Part shown: positions 1 to 8,091 of the stretch, piece after piece
Position numbering within the stretch: the stretch's first letter is position 1
How the letters are laid out: the number at the start of each line of letters is the position of its first letter
Source of the DNA: Tissierella creatinini
GTDB taxonomy: Bacteria > Bacillota > Clostridia > Tissierellales > Tissierellaceae
Assembly (NCBI GenBank): GCA_005046945.1
Contig: SUSS01000008.1
Coordinates: forward strand, 33,055 to 97,054
Direction: 5' to 3'
DNA length: 64,000 nt
Notes under the pieces: model-generated
The model's database searches: none
What the model saw: only the letters and a program-made list of their open reading frames with translations
What the model was told of the DNA's origin: nothing
Translations under genes and position numbers: made by a program

Positions 1-138
1 TCCGCCTTTCTTGTAGTGCTATTATAAATAATAAGCAGTCCTATCAGCAGCCAAATTGCTTCTGCATGGTCTTTAATCTTTTGTTTTTCTTTATAAATTT
101 AAATTAGCAATGCAAAATTTGTTTTTATATACAAAAAA

Positions 139-425
139 ACCTCCCGTTCCTATATATTCTAATATAGGGACGAAAGGTTATAATACAACCGTTCCGCGGT
201 ACCACCCAATTTCAGCAAAAATTGCTACGCTCTTTCAAATACGGGATTTACATCCGATATTCTATCCTTGTAACGCAGGAAATACGGCAAAGCTTACTTA
301 ATTCAGCCCGCAGCTCAAGAGGGAACTTCAAAATGATTTCACAAATATTCGCTTTCAGTCAACGACGAATACTCCCTGATAGTGTCTTCAAATCTACTTT
401 CAACTTTTCATAGCTTTTTATAATT
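139..425 (-). promoter_or_regulatory. T-box riboswitch leader
   Basis: On the minus strand this stretch carries the canonical T-box sequence GGGTGGTACCGCGG (complement of 194-207), which pairs with the free tRNA acceptor end. It is followed by a terminator hairpin (139-179) with a run of U (132-139). Upstream, the AGGGAGTA start of Stem I lies near 370-378 and its closing strand TTCCCTC near 319-325. The controlled gene, usually an aminoacyl-tRNA synthetase or amino-acid gene, must lie left of base 1. The specifier codon could not be read with confidence. Open frames inside this leader are not real genes. Confidence 0.9.
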
Positions 426-431
426 TTTATT

Positions 432-460
432 ATAATATACCTAAATATTGATTTTGTCAA
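432..460 (-). promoter_or_regulatory. sigma-A promoter of the T-box transcript
   Basis: Reading the minus strand, TTGACA (complement of 455-460) is followed after 17 bases by TATTAT (complement of 432-437), just upstream of the T-box Stem I. Spacing and sequence fit a vegetative promoter. Confidence 0.7.
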
Positions 461-522
461 TAGTTTTTTTGTTTTTCTAAGAAGACACGGGCAAATTCCA
501 CTATTGGAAAAGAGTCATTTGA

Positions 523-717
523 GAAGAAACTCTAATTAAAGCTGGGACATTAGCTGTTACAGGCCAAACTCAATTTGTAGAATTAAAAGCTAACATTGCT
601 GGTATTAAGCCTAACAAGCAAGATACCTGTGCATTTCTAGTGGGAATAGAAAAAAATTTGGCGAGACTTTTAGCTACCATAGGTGCTAGTAGTCTCGCCA
701 ACTTATGCCTTGAGTAG
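523..717 (+). pseudogene. possible coding remnant without start codon
   Basis: A 64-codon frame with no stop follows directly after a TGA and ends in TAG at 715-717. Its translation looks protein-like (GTLAVTGQTQFVELKANI, then GIKPNKQDT) but has no ATG/GTG start with a ribosome binding site and no family I recognise. The last third overlaps the perfect hairpin at 658-701. It may be the tail of a decayed gene, or chance. The rest of 1-761 holds the T-box leader and its promoter. Confidence 0.3.
658..701. repeat. long inverted repeat (hairpin)
   Basis: TTGGCGAGACT at 658-668 is exactly complementary to AGTCTCGCCAA at 691-701. The intervening bases continue an imperfect stem (TAGC..ACC / GGTGCTA). 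No U-run follows on either strand, so a simple terminator is not supported. Confidence 0.6.
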
Positions 718-761
718 GAGAGTGGTACATGTAAATTATTATTCATTAATCTGATTCTTAT

Positions 762-1607
762 TTATTCTGTTTTTGCTAAACCAATATTTGAATCCCCATT
801 AGAATAATAAATGAAGAATATGTAATCTCCTTTTTCATTATAAGCATAATATTCTATACTATCAGTTGAAGTGCTTTCAGTTGTATCAACCTTATATTCA
901 CTATTCTTAAGCACCTCTATAAAGTCTATGGCATCTTGCCTTTCTACATACTGCAAATCTATATATTTTTCATTACTTCCATTGCTATTTATAGCTGTAA
1001 TTTTCCCCTTAAGCTCCGGTATCCCAACGAAGAAATCACTTGGCCAAGTTGCAGCATCGGTCATATCTACTTCTTCTTCAGACTCTACAGGAGGCTCAGC
1101 TGGTGTGTTTACCTTATCATTGCTAGATTGATCTTTTCCATATGAAATTGAACCATCACCGGCATTTGAGTACATTAATGTTAACATTGTTCCATCCTCG
1201 TGTCTTCCAGAAAATGAAACTACATCAGAAGTATTTGTTTCATAGGTGGCTACATAGCCTAATGCCTTGATAGCTTCAACATACTTAGTAGCATCCTTGC
1301 TATCCAAGCCCTCAAAGGTAACCATTACAAGTTGGCTATTGGCATCATCCATCACCATTGTAATATTAGCCTTTAACTCCGGCAGTTTACCCATTTTATC
1401 CTTAGGCCATTTTAAGCTTTCCCCAATTTTTGCAGAACCTTCTTCAGTTTTTATCGTGGTAGTATCCCCATCTAAATCTAAATCAACTTCACCATCCACA
1501 GTTTCTTCAATGATATTTTCGCTTATCTTCTCTTCAATACTTTTTTTGCACCCCACAGCAAAAATAGCTATTATGACTATTAAGGCTATGATTACACTCC
1601 TTTTCAT
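762..1607 (-). CDS. secreted lipoprotein with duplicated domain
   Basis: This is a predicted lipoprotein of about 281 residues. An N-terminal hydrophobic signal (RSVIIALIVIIAIFAVGC) ends in a lipobox whose Cys would be lipidated on the outer face of the membrane. The mature part starts with an acidic linker and then holds two related copies of a domain that begins with W-P-x-D/S and reaches G-x-PELK-x-x-I. An ATG three codons upstream overlaps the ribosome binding site GGAGG, so I start at the ATG at 1607. It stands alone between the T-box leader and the DUF5714 gene. I know of no function; a surface binding or cell-envelope role is only inference. Confidence 0.75.
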   Translation of the reverse strand: MKRSVIIALIVIIAIFAVGCKKSIEEKISENIIEETVDGEVDLDLDGDTTTIKTEEGSAKIGESLKWPKDKMGKLPELKANITMVMDDANSQLVMVTFEGLDSKDATKYVEAIKALGYVATYETNTSDVVSFSGRHEDGTMLTLMYSNAGDGSISYGKDQSSNDKVNTPAEPPVESEEEVDMTDAATWPSDFFVGIPELKGKITAINSNGSNEKYIDLQYVERQDAIDFIEVLKNSEYKVDTTESTSTDSIEYYAYNEKGDYIFFIYYSNGDSNIGLAKTE

Positions 1608-1740
1608 ACAAATCATCCTCCAATTTTTTATTTATATACCCAAAAAAATTACATATACTTAGAATTTTGCCATACTATCTAGCTTTTCAACATTTATACC
1701 CTGATTAACCCATAAGCTTGTTTAATTCTTGGTGGTCTAA

Positions 1741-2514
1741 CTAATAGTACTTGCACTTTTCCCTCCTACACCCATGGGGATGTCTTTCTGAATCCACGCA
1801 AATTATTTGGTGTGAGCTTGGTAGGTCAATGCCCAAATAATCTTTTGCTAATCCGATACTTGTACTCAAGGATGAATATACAAAGTTTTTGCAGCAGCAT
1901 GGGCCTGTTTCATTGGCTATAGTCTCAATAACTTTAGATACAACGTGCATAGTAGCAGATGTTTCTTTGTCTTTAGGACATGCCGCCCCTAGAATAACAC
2001 TAAATGCTGCTCCTATTGCAGGTGTAACACCACAAACTCCAGTTAAGCCACAATACGCTCCTATAGCCTGTCTACGAGTACGATTTAGGGCTTCCACTAT
2101 TTGTCCATTAGTTATTTTAATCTCTCCATGATTTTTTATTGCAATTAAAAGTGACCCTGCAGCAACCCAGGCATGTTCACAGCCCAGCATAGGTAGGGCT
2201 GCTGAATTAATAACCCCTTCAGCTATCTCTACTGGATTGTTTCCTTTTGATTTATATAATAGGCGCACTACATCCTTAAAAGACCTTTCTCCATGACAAG
2301 TATCGCATACATAATGACCATTAGAGCAATGTACATAGCCTATTTCCTTTTTATTACACTCTATACATGTAAATTCCTTACCTATTTCTAAATAGTCTAA
2401 CTTCCCACCACATATAAGACAATTTTCTGTATTCTCTTCACTGTGCTGACCAGCACCGCCATTTGCAGGCTCTCAGCAACCACCACTAGGCTGTCTCTTG
2501 ATTTCTTCAGCCAT
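1741..2514 (-). CDS. DUF5714-type protein, probable selenoprotein (Sec at codon 14)
   Basis: The long frame ending at 1741 extends upstream past a TGA (2473-2475) to an ATG at 2512-2514 with AAAGGAGG seven bases ahead. Read with TGA as selenocysteine it gives 257 residues beginning MAEEIKRQPSGGC-U. A cysteine-rich part follows (CLICGG, CIEC, CSNGHYVCDTCHG), then the DUF5714-like body (GCEHAWVAAG, GLTGVCGVTPAIGAAFS, GPCCC) and a C-terminal cysteine patch (HPHGCRREKC). A hairpin with apical GGUC sits 21 bases after the TGA, as in bacterial SECIS elements. The start overlaps the recQ stop by 8 bases. The function is unknown; a redox or metal-handling role fits the cysteines. A simple nonsense mutation (ancestral Cys-Cys) is the alternative. 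Confidence 0.72.
2443..2475 (-). promoter_or_regulatory. candidate bacterial SECIS element
   Basis: On the mRNA, 21 bases after the in-frame UGA, GUGCU-GGUC-AGCAC forms a five-pair stem with a GGUC tetraloop (complement of 2443-2456). The GGUC loop and this distance resemble the E. coli fdhF element bound by SelB, where GGUC lies about 18 bases after UGA. No selA, selB, selC or selD is in the window, so the decoding machinery is not shown here. Confidence 0.65.
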
Positions 2515-4345
2515 AAAAAGGCCTCCTTTCCTTCTTTTCATTCTTTTGGGCATAATTTCTTATTATTTCAAGGAAACTTTGACCATAGCTTTCATATTTC
2601 TTTTCCCCTACCCCCTTAATTGCAAGCATTGCTTCCTTGCTTTGTGGGAAGTAGGCTGCCATTTCCTTTAAGGTAGAGTCATGAAATACCATAAAGGGAG
2701 CTATTCCTTTTTCTTGAGATAAGGTATATCTTAAATCTCTTAACTCAAGGAAGAGTTCTTCATCAAAGTCCACATCATGTGCTGCTTTAGCGCTCTTGCT
2801 GCTTGATGGTTTTACTTGAAGCAAGTGTTTCTTATGATAGACCCTTTCGTTTCCATTTAATACATCACGGGATCTGGCTGATAGTCTTAATACTGGAAAT
2901 TTATCGGCTGTAACTAATATATATCCCATGGAGATTAAGGTCATGATTATTTCCCTCACTGTGCCTTCAGAATACTCCTTCATAATCCCATAGGTTGAAA
3001 CAGAATTCAAACCAAATTCCAATATTCTTTTATTTTTAGATCCTCTTAATACATTAATAATTATAGATACACCAAATCTCTCCTTTACCCGATATATACA
3101 TGAAAGTATTTTTTGAGCTTCTAGGGTTATATCCACCATCTCTGAATTATCTACACAATTACCACAGTTATGGCATTTCGCTTCAAGGGAATCCTCTCCA
3201 AAATACTCTAAGATCATACTTCTAAGACAATCATTAGTATTGCAATAGTCTACCAGATATTGAAGATTTTCATATAGGATATTCTCCCTCTTTTCTGAAA
3301 ATGTAGAATTCTGGATCAATAACTTTTGCTTTACAATGTCAGAAGGTGAATATAGCAGTGTACAATCACTAGGCTCTCCATCCCGTCCAGCACGTCCTGC
3401 CTCTTGATAATATGCTTCCATATTCTGAGGCATATTATAATGGATTACAAACCTTACATCGGGCTTGTCTATTCCCATTCCAAAGGCATTTGTTGCTACA
3501 ATAATTTTAACTTTGTTTAATATAAAATCATCTTGATTCTTCTGACGTGATTCAGAATCCATGCCCCCATGGTACGAAACCACACTATAACCTAGTAAAT
3601 TTAATTTTTCTGTTACGGCTTCCACAGTCTTTCGAGTAGCACAATAGATTATTCCAGAATCCTCTTGGAAATTATTCTTTAAGTAATCATTGACATAAGA
3701 TAATTTGTTACTTACTTTCACAACCTGGTAAAAGAGATTTGGTCTGTCAAAACCTATTATAGACTCAAGAGGGTCTCTCAAACCCAATAAATCTTTAATC
3801 TCATCTACTACTAATCTAGTTGCTGTTGCAGTATAGGCTGCGACTACTGGCCTTCGGGGAATATTTAATATGAATTTCGGTATTTCTGCATAGGACGGCC
3901 TAAAATCATGGCCCCATTGGCTTATACAATGGGCTTCATCTATGGCTACCATGGAAATTTTTATGTCCTTTACCAATCTTGTAAAGGCATAGGTATTTAA
4001 TCTCTCTGGGGCAACATATACAATTTTATAATTTCCTTGTCTAATCTCTTGCAATCTATAATTGATATCATTATCTTCAAGGGTAGAATTTATAAAGGTT
4101 CCAGGGATTCCGATTTCCTCTAAGGAGTCTACCTGGTCCTTCATCAAGGATATCAATGGGGAAATAACTAAGGTTATTCCATCCATTAATATAGCTGGCA
4201 ATTGATAACAAAGGGATTTTCCTCCACCTGTTGGCATAATCCCTAGAACGTCCTTACCCCCCAGAGCACCTTCTACTATTTTTTTCTGACCCGCTTTGAA
4301 TTCATCATATCCAAAATAGGTCTGTAATGCCTGATAAATATCCAA
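2507..4345 (-). CDS. recQ: ATP-dependent DNA helicase RecQ
   Basis: A 612-residue superfamily 2 3'-5' DNA helicase acting in recombination and stalled-fork repair. The Walker A motif TGGGKS (near 39-44), the DEAH box followed by CISQWGHDFRPSY (near 136), and motif VI QEAGRAGRDG are all visible. A four-cysteine zinc subdomain follows (C at CLRSM, then CHNCGNC, near 373-398), then the winged helix and a C-terminal HRDC domain from about 525. The length is normal for the family. Its stop overlaps the start of the downstream DUF5714 selenoprotein candidate, suggesting translational coupling of two otherwise unrelated genes. Confidence 0.95.
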   Translation of the reverse strand: MDIYQALQTYFGYDEFKAGQKKIVEGALGGKDVLGIMPTGGGKSLCYQLPAILMDGITLVISPLISLMKDQVDSLEEIGIPGTFINSTLEDNDINYRLQEIRQGNYKIVYVAPERLNTYAFTRLVKDIKISMVAIDEAHCISQWGHDFRPSYAEIPKFILNIPRRPVVAAYTATATRLVVDEIKDLLGLRDPLESIIGFDRPNLFYQVVKVSNKLSYVNDYLKNNFQEDSGIIYCATRKTVEAVTEKLNLLGYSVVSYHGGMDSESRQKNQDDFILNKVKIIVATNAFGMGIDKPDVRFVIHYNMPQNMEAYYQEAGRAGRDGEPSDCTLLYSPSDIVKQKLLIQNSTFSEKRENILYENLQYLVDYCNTNDCLRSMILEYFGEDSLEAKCHNCGNCVDNSEMVDITLEAQKILSCIYRVKERFGVSIIINVLRGSKNKRILEFGLNSVSTYGIMKEYSEGTVREIIMTLISMGYILVTADKFPVLRLSARSRDVLNGNERVYHKKHLLQVKPSSSKSAKAAHDVDFDEELFLELRDLRYTLSQEKGIAPFMVFHDSTLKEMAAYFPQSKEAMLAIKGVGEKKYESYGQSFLEIIRNYAQKNEKKERRPFYG

Positions 4346-4478
4346 TTCTCCACATCCTTAATCTATGTAAAAATATTAAATAGCTTAATCTGTAATTTAA
4401 CAATAATTCTCATACAATAATTATACATTATTTCAGATTTAATATCTGCCCTTTATTAGCCCAAATTTAACAATAATT

Positions 4479-4510
4479 GGGCAAGAATTCTCCCACTTCT
4501 AAAGTGTGAG
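4479..4510. repeat. short palindromic repeat resembling an IS200/IS605 right end
   Basis: GGGCAAGAATTCTCCCACTT followed by a short complementary GTGTGAG arm. The same 20 bases recur at 9856. Such GTGGGAGAATTCTTGCCC ends are, from memory, typical of clostridial IS200/IS605 elements, but no TnpA or TnpB gene is nearby, so this would be an orphan end or a non-autonomous relic. Confidence 0.5.
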
Positions 4511-4533
4511 ATGAGATTGACTACAAAAAGTAA

Positions 4534-4556
4534 AAGCACCTTCTTAGAAGGCGCTT
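4534..4556 (-). terminator. rho-independent terminator after lipB
   Basis: AAGCGCCTTCT and AAGAAGGTGCTT pair on the minus strand with one wobble and are followed by TTTACTTTTT. It lies 34 bases past the lipB stop. Confidence 0.8.
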
Positions 4557-4589
4557 CAATTGATTTATTTAAATATTATCTTAAGTTTC

Positions 4590-5267
4590 TTAATTACCTT
4601 TAAGAGACTCCAGTTTTATTTGCTTACATTCATCATATTTATAGATCTTACAAAAATAATTAGCTACATCATTTGTCAATTCATCGAAGTCAGCTTTCTT
4701 ACCTATTAGTTTTTCGATTGAAACAACGCCTTTACCTTGAATTCCGCATGGTACTATTAAGTCAAAATGACTTAAATTTGTATTTACATTAAAAGCAAAG
4801 CCGTGCATAGTGACGCCATGCTTTACAGACAAACCAATAGCTGTGATCTTATCATCTTCAACCCATACACCCTTATGCTCATCTATTCTTCCTGCAGCAA
4901 TATTATATTTATCCTTTAACAACTTTATGAAAACCTCTTCTAAATGGTCAACAAATTCCTTTATGCCCATGCCTAAAGATCTTAAGTCAACTATAGGATA
5001 TCCAACAATTTGCCCTTGACCATGATATGTAACATCTCCACCCCTTGTTGCCTTCACCAATTGTATCCCTAAGGAATCTAAGTGTTCCTCCGAAACCATT
5101 AGATTATTATCGCCCTTGTTTCTGCCCATGGTAATTACAGCAGGATGCTCAACTATGATAAGAGTATCATCTATTTCCTTCTTCTGTCTTTTCTCCAACA
5201 TATCAAACTGTATTTGTAGAGCCTCATTATATTCACACTTGCCTAAATTCAAAACATTTAATTTCAT
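4590..5267 (-). CDS. lipB: octanoyltransferase LipB
   Basis: A 225-residue lipoyl(octanoyl)transferase that moves octanoate from acyl carrier protein onto lipoyl domains of 2-oxoacid dehydrogenases or the glycine cleavage H protein. The family signature RGGDVTYHGQGQIVGYPIVD is near 76-95. The catalytic lysine motif DDKITAIG and the catalytic cysteine in VPCGI are present. Length is typical. No lipA lies next to it; it is a single-gene unit with its own terminator. Confidence 0.95.
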   Translation of the reverse strand: MKLNVLNLGKCEYNEALQIQFDMLEKRQKKEIDDTLIIVEHPAVITMGRNKGDNNLMVSEEHLDSLGIQLVKATRGGDVTYHGQGQIVGYPIVDLRSLGMGIKEFVDHLEEVFIKLLKDKYNIAAGRIDEHKGVWVEDDKITAIGLSVKHGVTMHGFAFNVNTNLSHFDLIVPCGIQGKGVVSIEKLIGKKADFDELTNDVANYFCKIYKYDECKQIKLESLKGN

Positions 5268-5371
5268 ATATCACTTACCCCTTTAAAGCCAATATTTTTA
5301 TCACCTAGATAGTTTATCACGATTGACTTCTTAAATCAAATACTCAAACTCTACAGATATATAGATAATGC

Positions 5372-5413
5372 AAAAATGAAATAAGCCCAAGGACTTGGGC
5401 TTATTTCATTTTT
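5372..5413. terminator. bidirectional terminator
   Basis: A near-perfect hairpin (AAATGAAATAAGCCCAAG / CTTGGGCTTATTTCATTT) with A-runs before and T-runs after, so it can stop transcription on both strands. On the minus strand it ends the small gene at 5427-5600. Confidence 0.85.
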
Positions 5414-5426
5414 GCTATTAATTTGA

Positions 5427-5600
5427 TTAGTTTGCGCTTGCTACTAAATACATCCCTAAATTATATAATACACCTATAGCTACTATATGAAGACCAACAA
5501 TTGTGCCAATTAATCTTGCATAACTGTCGTCATTTTTAGATGTCTTAGTCAAGGATGAAGTTTTTCCTTTACTAACTGATATTCTTGATGTATTTTCCAT
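5427..5600 (-). CDS. small single-span membrane protein (57 aa)
   Basis: A 57-residue frame starting MENTSRISVSKGKTSS, with a polar, Ser/Lys/Thr-rich N-terminal half and a hydrophobic segment from about 30 to 54 (LIGTIVGLHIVAIGVLYNL) that would cross the membrane once. GGGGG lies six bases before the ATG and a strong terminator follows directly, so it has the layout of a real single-gene transcript. I do not recognise a family. It could be a regulatory or stress-related membrane peptide. Confidence 0.65.
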   Translation of the reverse strand: MENTSRISVSKGKTSSLTKTSKNDDSYARLIGTIVGLHIVAIGVLYNLGMYLVASAN

Positions 5601-5906
5601 TGATGTTCCCCCTTATCTAACTTTCTTATTTATCTTATGTATATAAAATATAATATGATATTGTTAGATGTTTGTCAACCAAGGAAAACGAGTTCATTTC
5701 AACGTTTTTTAGGAAAACGATACTGAATTTACCTTTTTTGATCTTTTATTCTGATTTCATTATCTTAAAGAAACGTTCAAATCCAGGGCTACAACCTTAA
5801 GTTCTAGGTTGGGTTGTAAGTTATGTTTGTTAATTGTTTATCTATTATTTTATTCATTTGTGCTCTTATTTACTACAATTAAATCAGCTGATAACTTGAC
5901 TCCTGA
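5601..5906. other. intergenic, nothing recognised
   Basis: An AT-rich gap between the kinase gene and the small membrane protein. It contains a weak inverted repeat (5786-5820, ACAACC / GGTTGT arms) but no U-run, and no reading frame with a ribosome binding site. Confidence 0.5.
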
Positions 5907-7412
5907 CTAAAGGGGAAGCCTTATTATAAATTCAGAACCTTTACCCCGTCCTTGACTCTTAGCTTCTATAGTCCCTTCATGCAAATCAATAATTCCCTTT
6001 ACAATCGATAACCCAAGACCAAGACCACCATAACTTCTATCAACTGAAGTATCCTCCTGAACAAATGCCTCAAACAAGTCCTCTAAAAATTCAGGATCCA
6101 TTCCAATTCCTGTATCGGAAACATTTATCACAAGATTCTTAGTTGCTTCATCCTTAGAGATTGTGATCCTTACCCTTCCACCCTTGTCTGTAAATTTCAA
6201 AGCGTTAACTAAAAGATTTCCTATAACCTGCTTAATTCTTACTCGATCTGCCTTTATATAAATAGGATAATTGGAATATTCCTCTTCCAAAATTACTCCC
6301 TTATCTTTGAACTTAGGAAGAAAAGCTTCTAAGGATTCTTTAATAGTTCCATTTACTTCAATATCTTCCTTTATGATTTTAATCTTATTTCTTTTTACTC
6401 TAGTCACCTCTAATAGGTCGTCAACCATCCTTGTGAGGTTGTATGTTTCATGTTTAAGAATATCCCTTGTCCTTATATATTCCTCACTTTCCGGAGCTAG
6501 ATGGTCTATCAAGGAAAGCCCCATGGAAATGGATGCAAGTGGGTTACGAATTTCATGGGAAAGGGTGGATATAAACCTATTTTTTTGCTCATCCACCTTT
6601 TTAAGCTTTCTTATTAATTCCTGGGATTTTCTTTCACTCTCTTTGAGCGCTTCTTCTCCAAGTTTTATATCTGTAATATATTTGGATGCACCAATCCACT
6701 CAAGTATATCCCCTTCTTCGTTCTTTATTGGAACTATTCTTGTATGAACCCACTCCAAAGAACCATCCTCTTTAAATATACGAAATTTTAAATCGATAAT
6801 ATTTTTATTTTGAAGACCCTTGTCACCCTCACCTAAAACATAAGTCAAGTCATCAGGATAAATGTACTTTTTTATTAAATCGATATTATTTGGATAAAAT
6901 TCCGGAAGAACATCATCTACCTTGATCATACTAAATTGACTAAAATCAGGAGTTAATTGAAAAATATTGTCAAAAGAGGCTGCCATATATGCCTTATAAT
7001 GCATCTTGCCCTTAATCATTTCTTGCTCTGTTTCTACTTCTTTTGTAATATCCCTAAACTGGACTCCTACCTTGTTATCCCCATATGGGAAAGAGAAAAC
7101 ATCATACCAACACTTTGTATTTTCCCCCAACCATGTATAATGTTTTGATTCACCTGTTTTAACAACTTCATCACAATTCTTCAACCATAAATAATCTAAA
7201 TCCGGAAAGGCTTGATTGGAAATCCCTTTAAATAATCGTTCTTTTTTAATACCGTTATGCTTTTCATATAAGCCATTGACTTTTAAATACTTATAGCCTA
7301 TTGGGCTACCATCTACATCATACAAAACCTCAATTACCATAAAGACAGAATCAAGTCTTTCAAAAAAAGTTCTATGTAAATCTTCGCTTTCCTTCATTTT
7401 CAACTCATCCAT
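5907..7412 (-). CDS. PAS-domain sensor histidine kinase
   Basis: A 501-residue kinase without obvious membrane segments. It has an N-terminal PAS-like region (about 10-130), a second PAS/PAC domain (about 150-255, ending GDILEWIGASKYITD), a coiled linker, the H box FISTLSHEIRNPLAS with the phosphorylatable His near 290, and the ATPase domain with N box NLLVNALKFTDKGG, DTGIGM and GGLGLGLS. It is likely cytoplasmic. The receiver-only protein encoded 40 bases upstream on the same strand is its probable partner. The signal is unknown. Confidence 0.9.
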   Translation of the reverse strand: MDELKMKESEDLHRTFFERLDSVFMVIEVLYDVDGSPIGYKYLKVNGLYEKHNGIKKERLFKGISNQAFPDLDYLWLKNCDEVVKTGESKHYTWLGENTKCWYDVFSFPYGDNKVGVQFRDITKEVETEQEMIKGKMHYKAYMAASFDNIFQLTPDFSQFSMIKVDDVLPEFYPNNIDLIKKYIYPDDLTYVLGEGDKGLQNKNIIDLKFRIFKEDGSLEWVHTRIVPIKNEEGDILEWIGASKYITDIKLGEEALKESERKSQELIRKLKKVDEQKNRFISTLSHEIRNPLASISMGLSLIDHLAPESEEYIRTRDILKHETYNLTRMVDDLLEVTRVKRNKIKIIKEDIEVNGTIKESLEAFLPKFKDKGVILEEEYSNYPIYIKADRVRIKQVIGNLLVNALKFTDKGGRVRITISKDEATKNLVINVSDTGIGMDPEFLEDLFEAFVQEDTSVDRSYGGLGLGLSIVKGIIDLHEGTIEAKSQGRGKGSEFIIRLPL

Positions 7413-7440
7413 AATTCATATCTCCAATCCTTATTTCCTA

Positions 7441-7800
7441 TTAGCTTGAGAAAACCTCATCAAGAATCTTCTTTAAAACCTGGATATCAATAGGCTTGCC
7501 TATATGTTTGTCAAAACCCGCTTCTATAGACCGGTCTATATCCGATTGGCTTGAATAGCCTGAGATGGCTATTAGATATATATCCTTTAAGTAGGCATCC
7601 TGGCGAATAATTTTAGCAAGATCATAGCCATCTATGCCAGGCATTCCTATATCACTTAGAATAACCTTAGGCTTTTTTTCTCTTGCCTTATCTATCCCTT
7701 CTTGTCCACTTAAAGCAGAAACTACATCATAACCCAATATACTAAGAAGCTTGCAAGTTATGCTATTTAGGTCTTTATTATCATCTATCATAATTATCAT
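7441..7800 (-). CDS. single-domain response regulator (CheY-like receiver)
   Basis: A 119-residue receiver domain with no output domain. The acidic pocket IDDNKD, the phospho-acceptor Asp in VILSDIGMPGIDGYD (near 50), the switch residue in LIAISGYSS and the conserved Lys in GKPID are present. A GTG three codons upstream lies within the ribosome binding site, so I start at the ATG at 7800. It is followed by the PAS kinase and probably relays its phosphate or modulates it. Confidence 0.88.
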   Translation of the reverse strand: MIIMIDDNKDLNSITCKLLSILGYDVVSALSGQEGIDKAREKKPKVILSDIGMPGIDGYDLAKIIRQDAYLKDIYLIAISGYSSQSDIDRSIEAGFDKHIGKPIDIQVLKKILDEVFSS

Positions 7801-7863
7801 ACACTCCACCTGCCCTTTATTTTCATTATTGAATAGAAATTGCTTTAGAATTTCACCAACTCA

Positions 7864-7945
7864 TTTAAGCTTTGATTAAACTGCTTGCAGTTTCCACTTT
7901 CGGCTGCAATGACTTGGTGAAATTGTATAACAATTTCACCAAATC
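7864..7945. repeat. divergent copy of the modular hairpin repeat family
   Basis: It holds the hairpin AAACTGCTTGCAGTTT followed by a GGCTGCAATGA segment and a second hairpin GGTGAAATTGTATAACAATTTCACC. The first hairpin and the CTGCAA(C/T)GA module match the better preserved copies at 12516, 33588 and 41412. The rest has drifted. Confidence 0.5.
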
Positions 7946-8025
7946 ATTATACTATTTTAAGAACAATATAATTTGTCATATATTGTCGACTATCCATAAT
8001 GGGTCAAACTTAAAATCATAGAAAA

Positions 8026-8060
8026 ACAACCTTCAGCCTACTGCATAGGTTGGAGGTTGT
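8026..8060 (-). terminator. terminator after the baeRF3-like gene
   Basis: ACAACCTCCAACCTA pairs imperfectly with TAGGCTGAAGGTTGT on the minus strand, followed by TTTTTC. It lies 32 bases beyond the stop at 8092. Confidence 0.75.
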
Positions 8061-8091
8061 CATTGTCAATTGTTTATCTTTATATAATTTA

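Noticed and set aside
110-413. Two short open frames at the left edge on the plus strand
   Set aside because: They lie inside the T-box leader encoded on the other strand and have no ribosome binding site.
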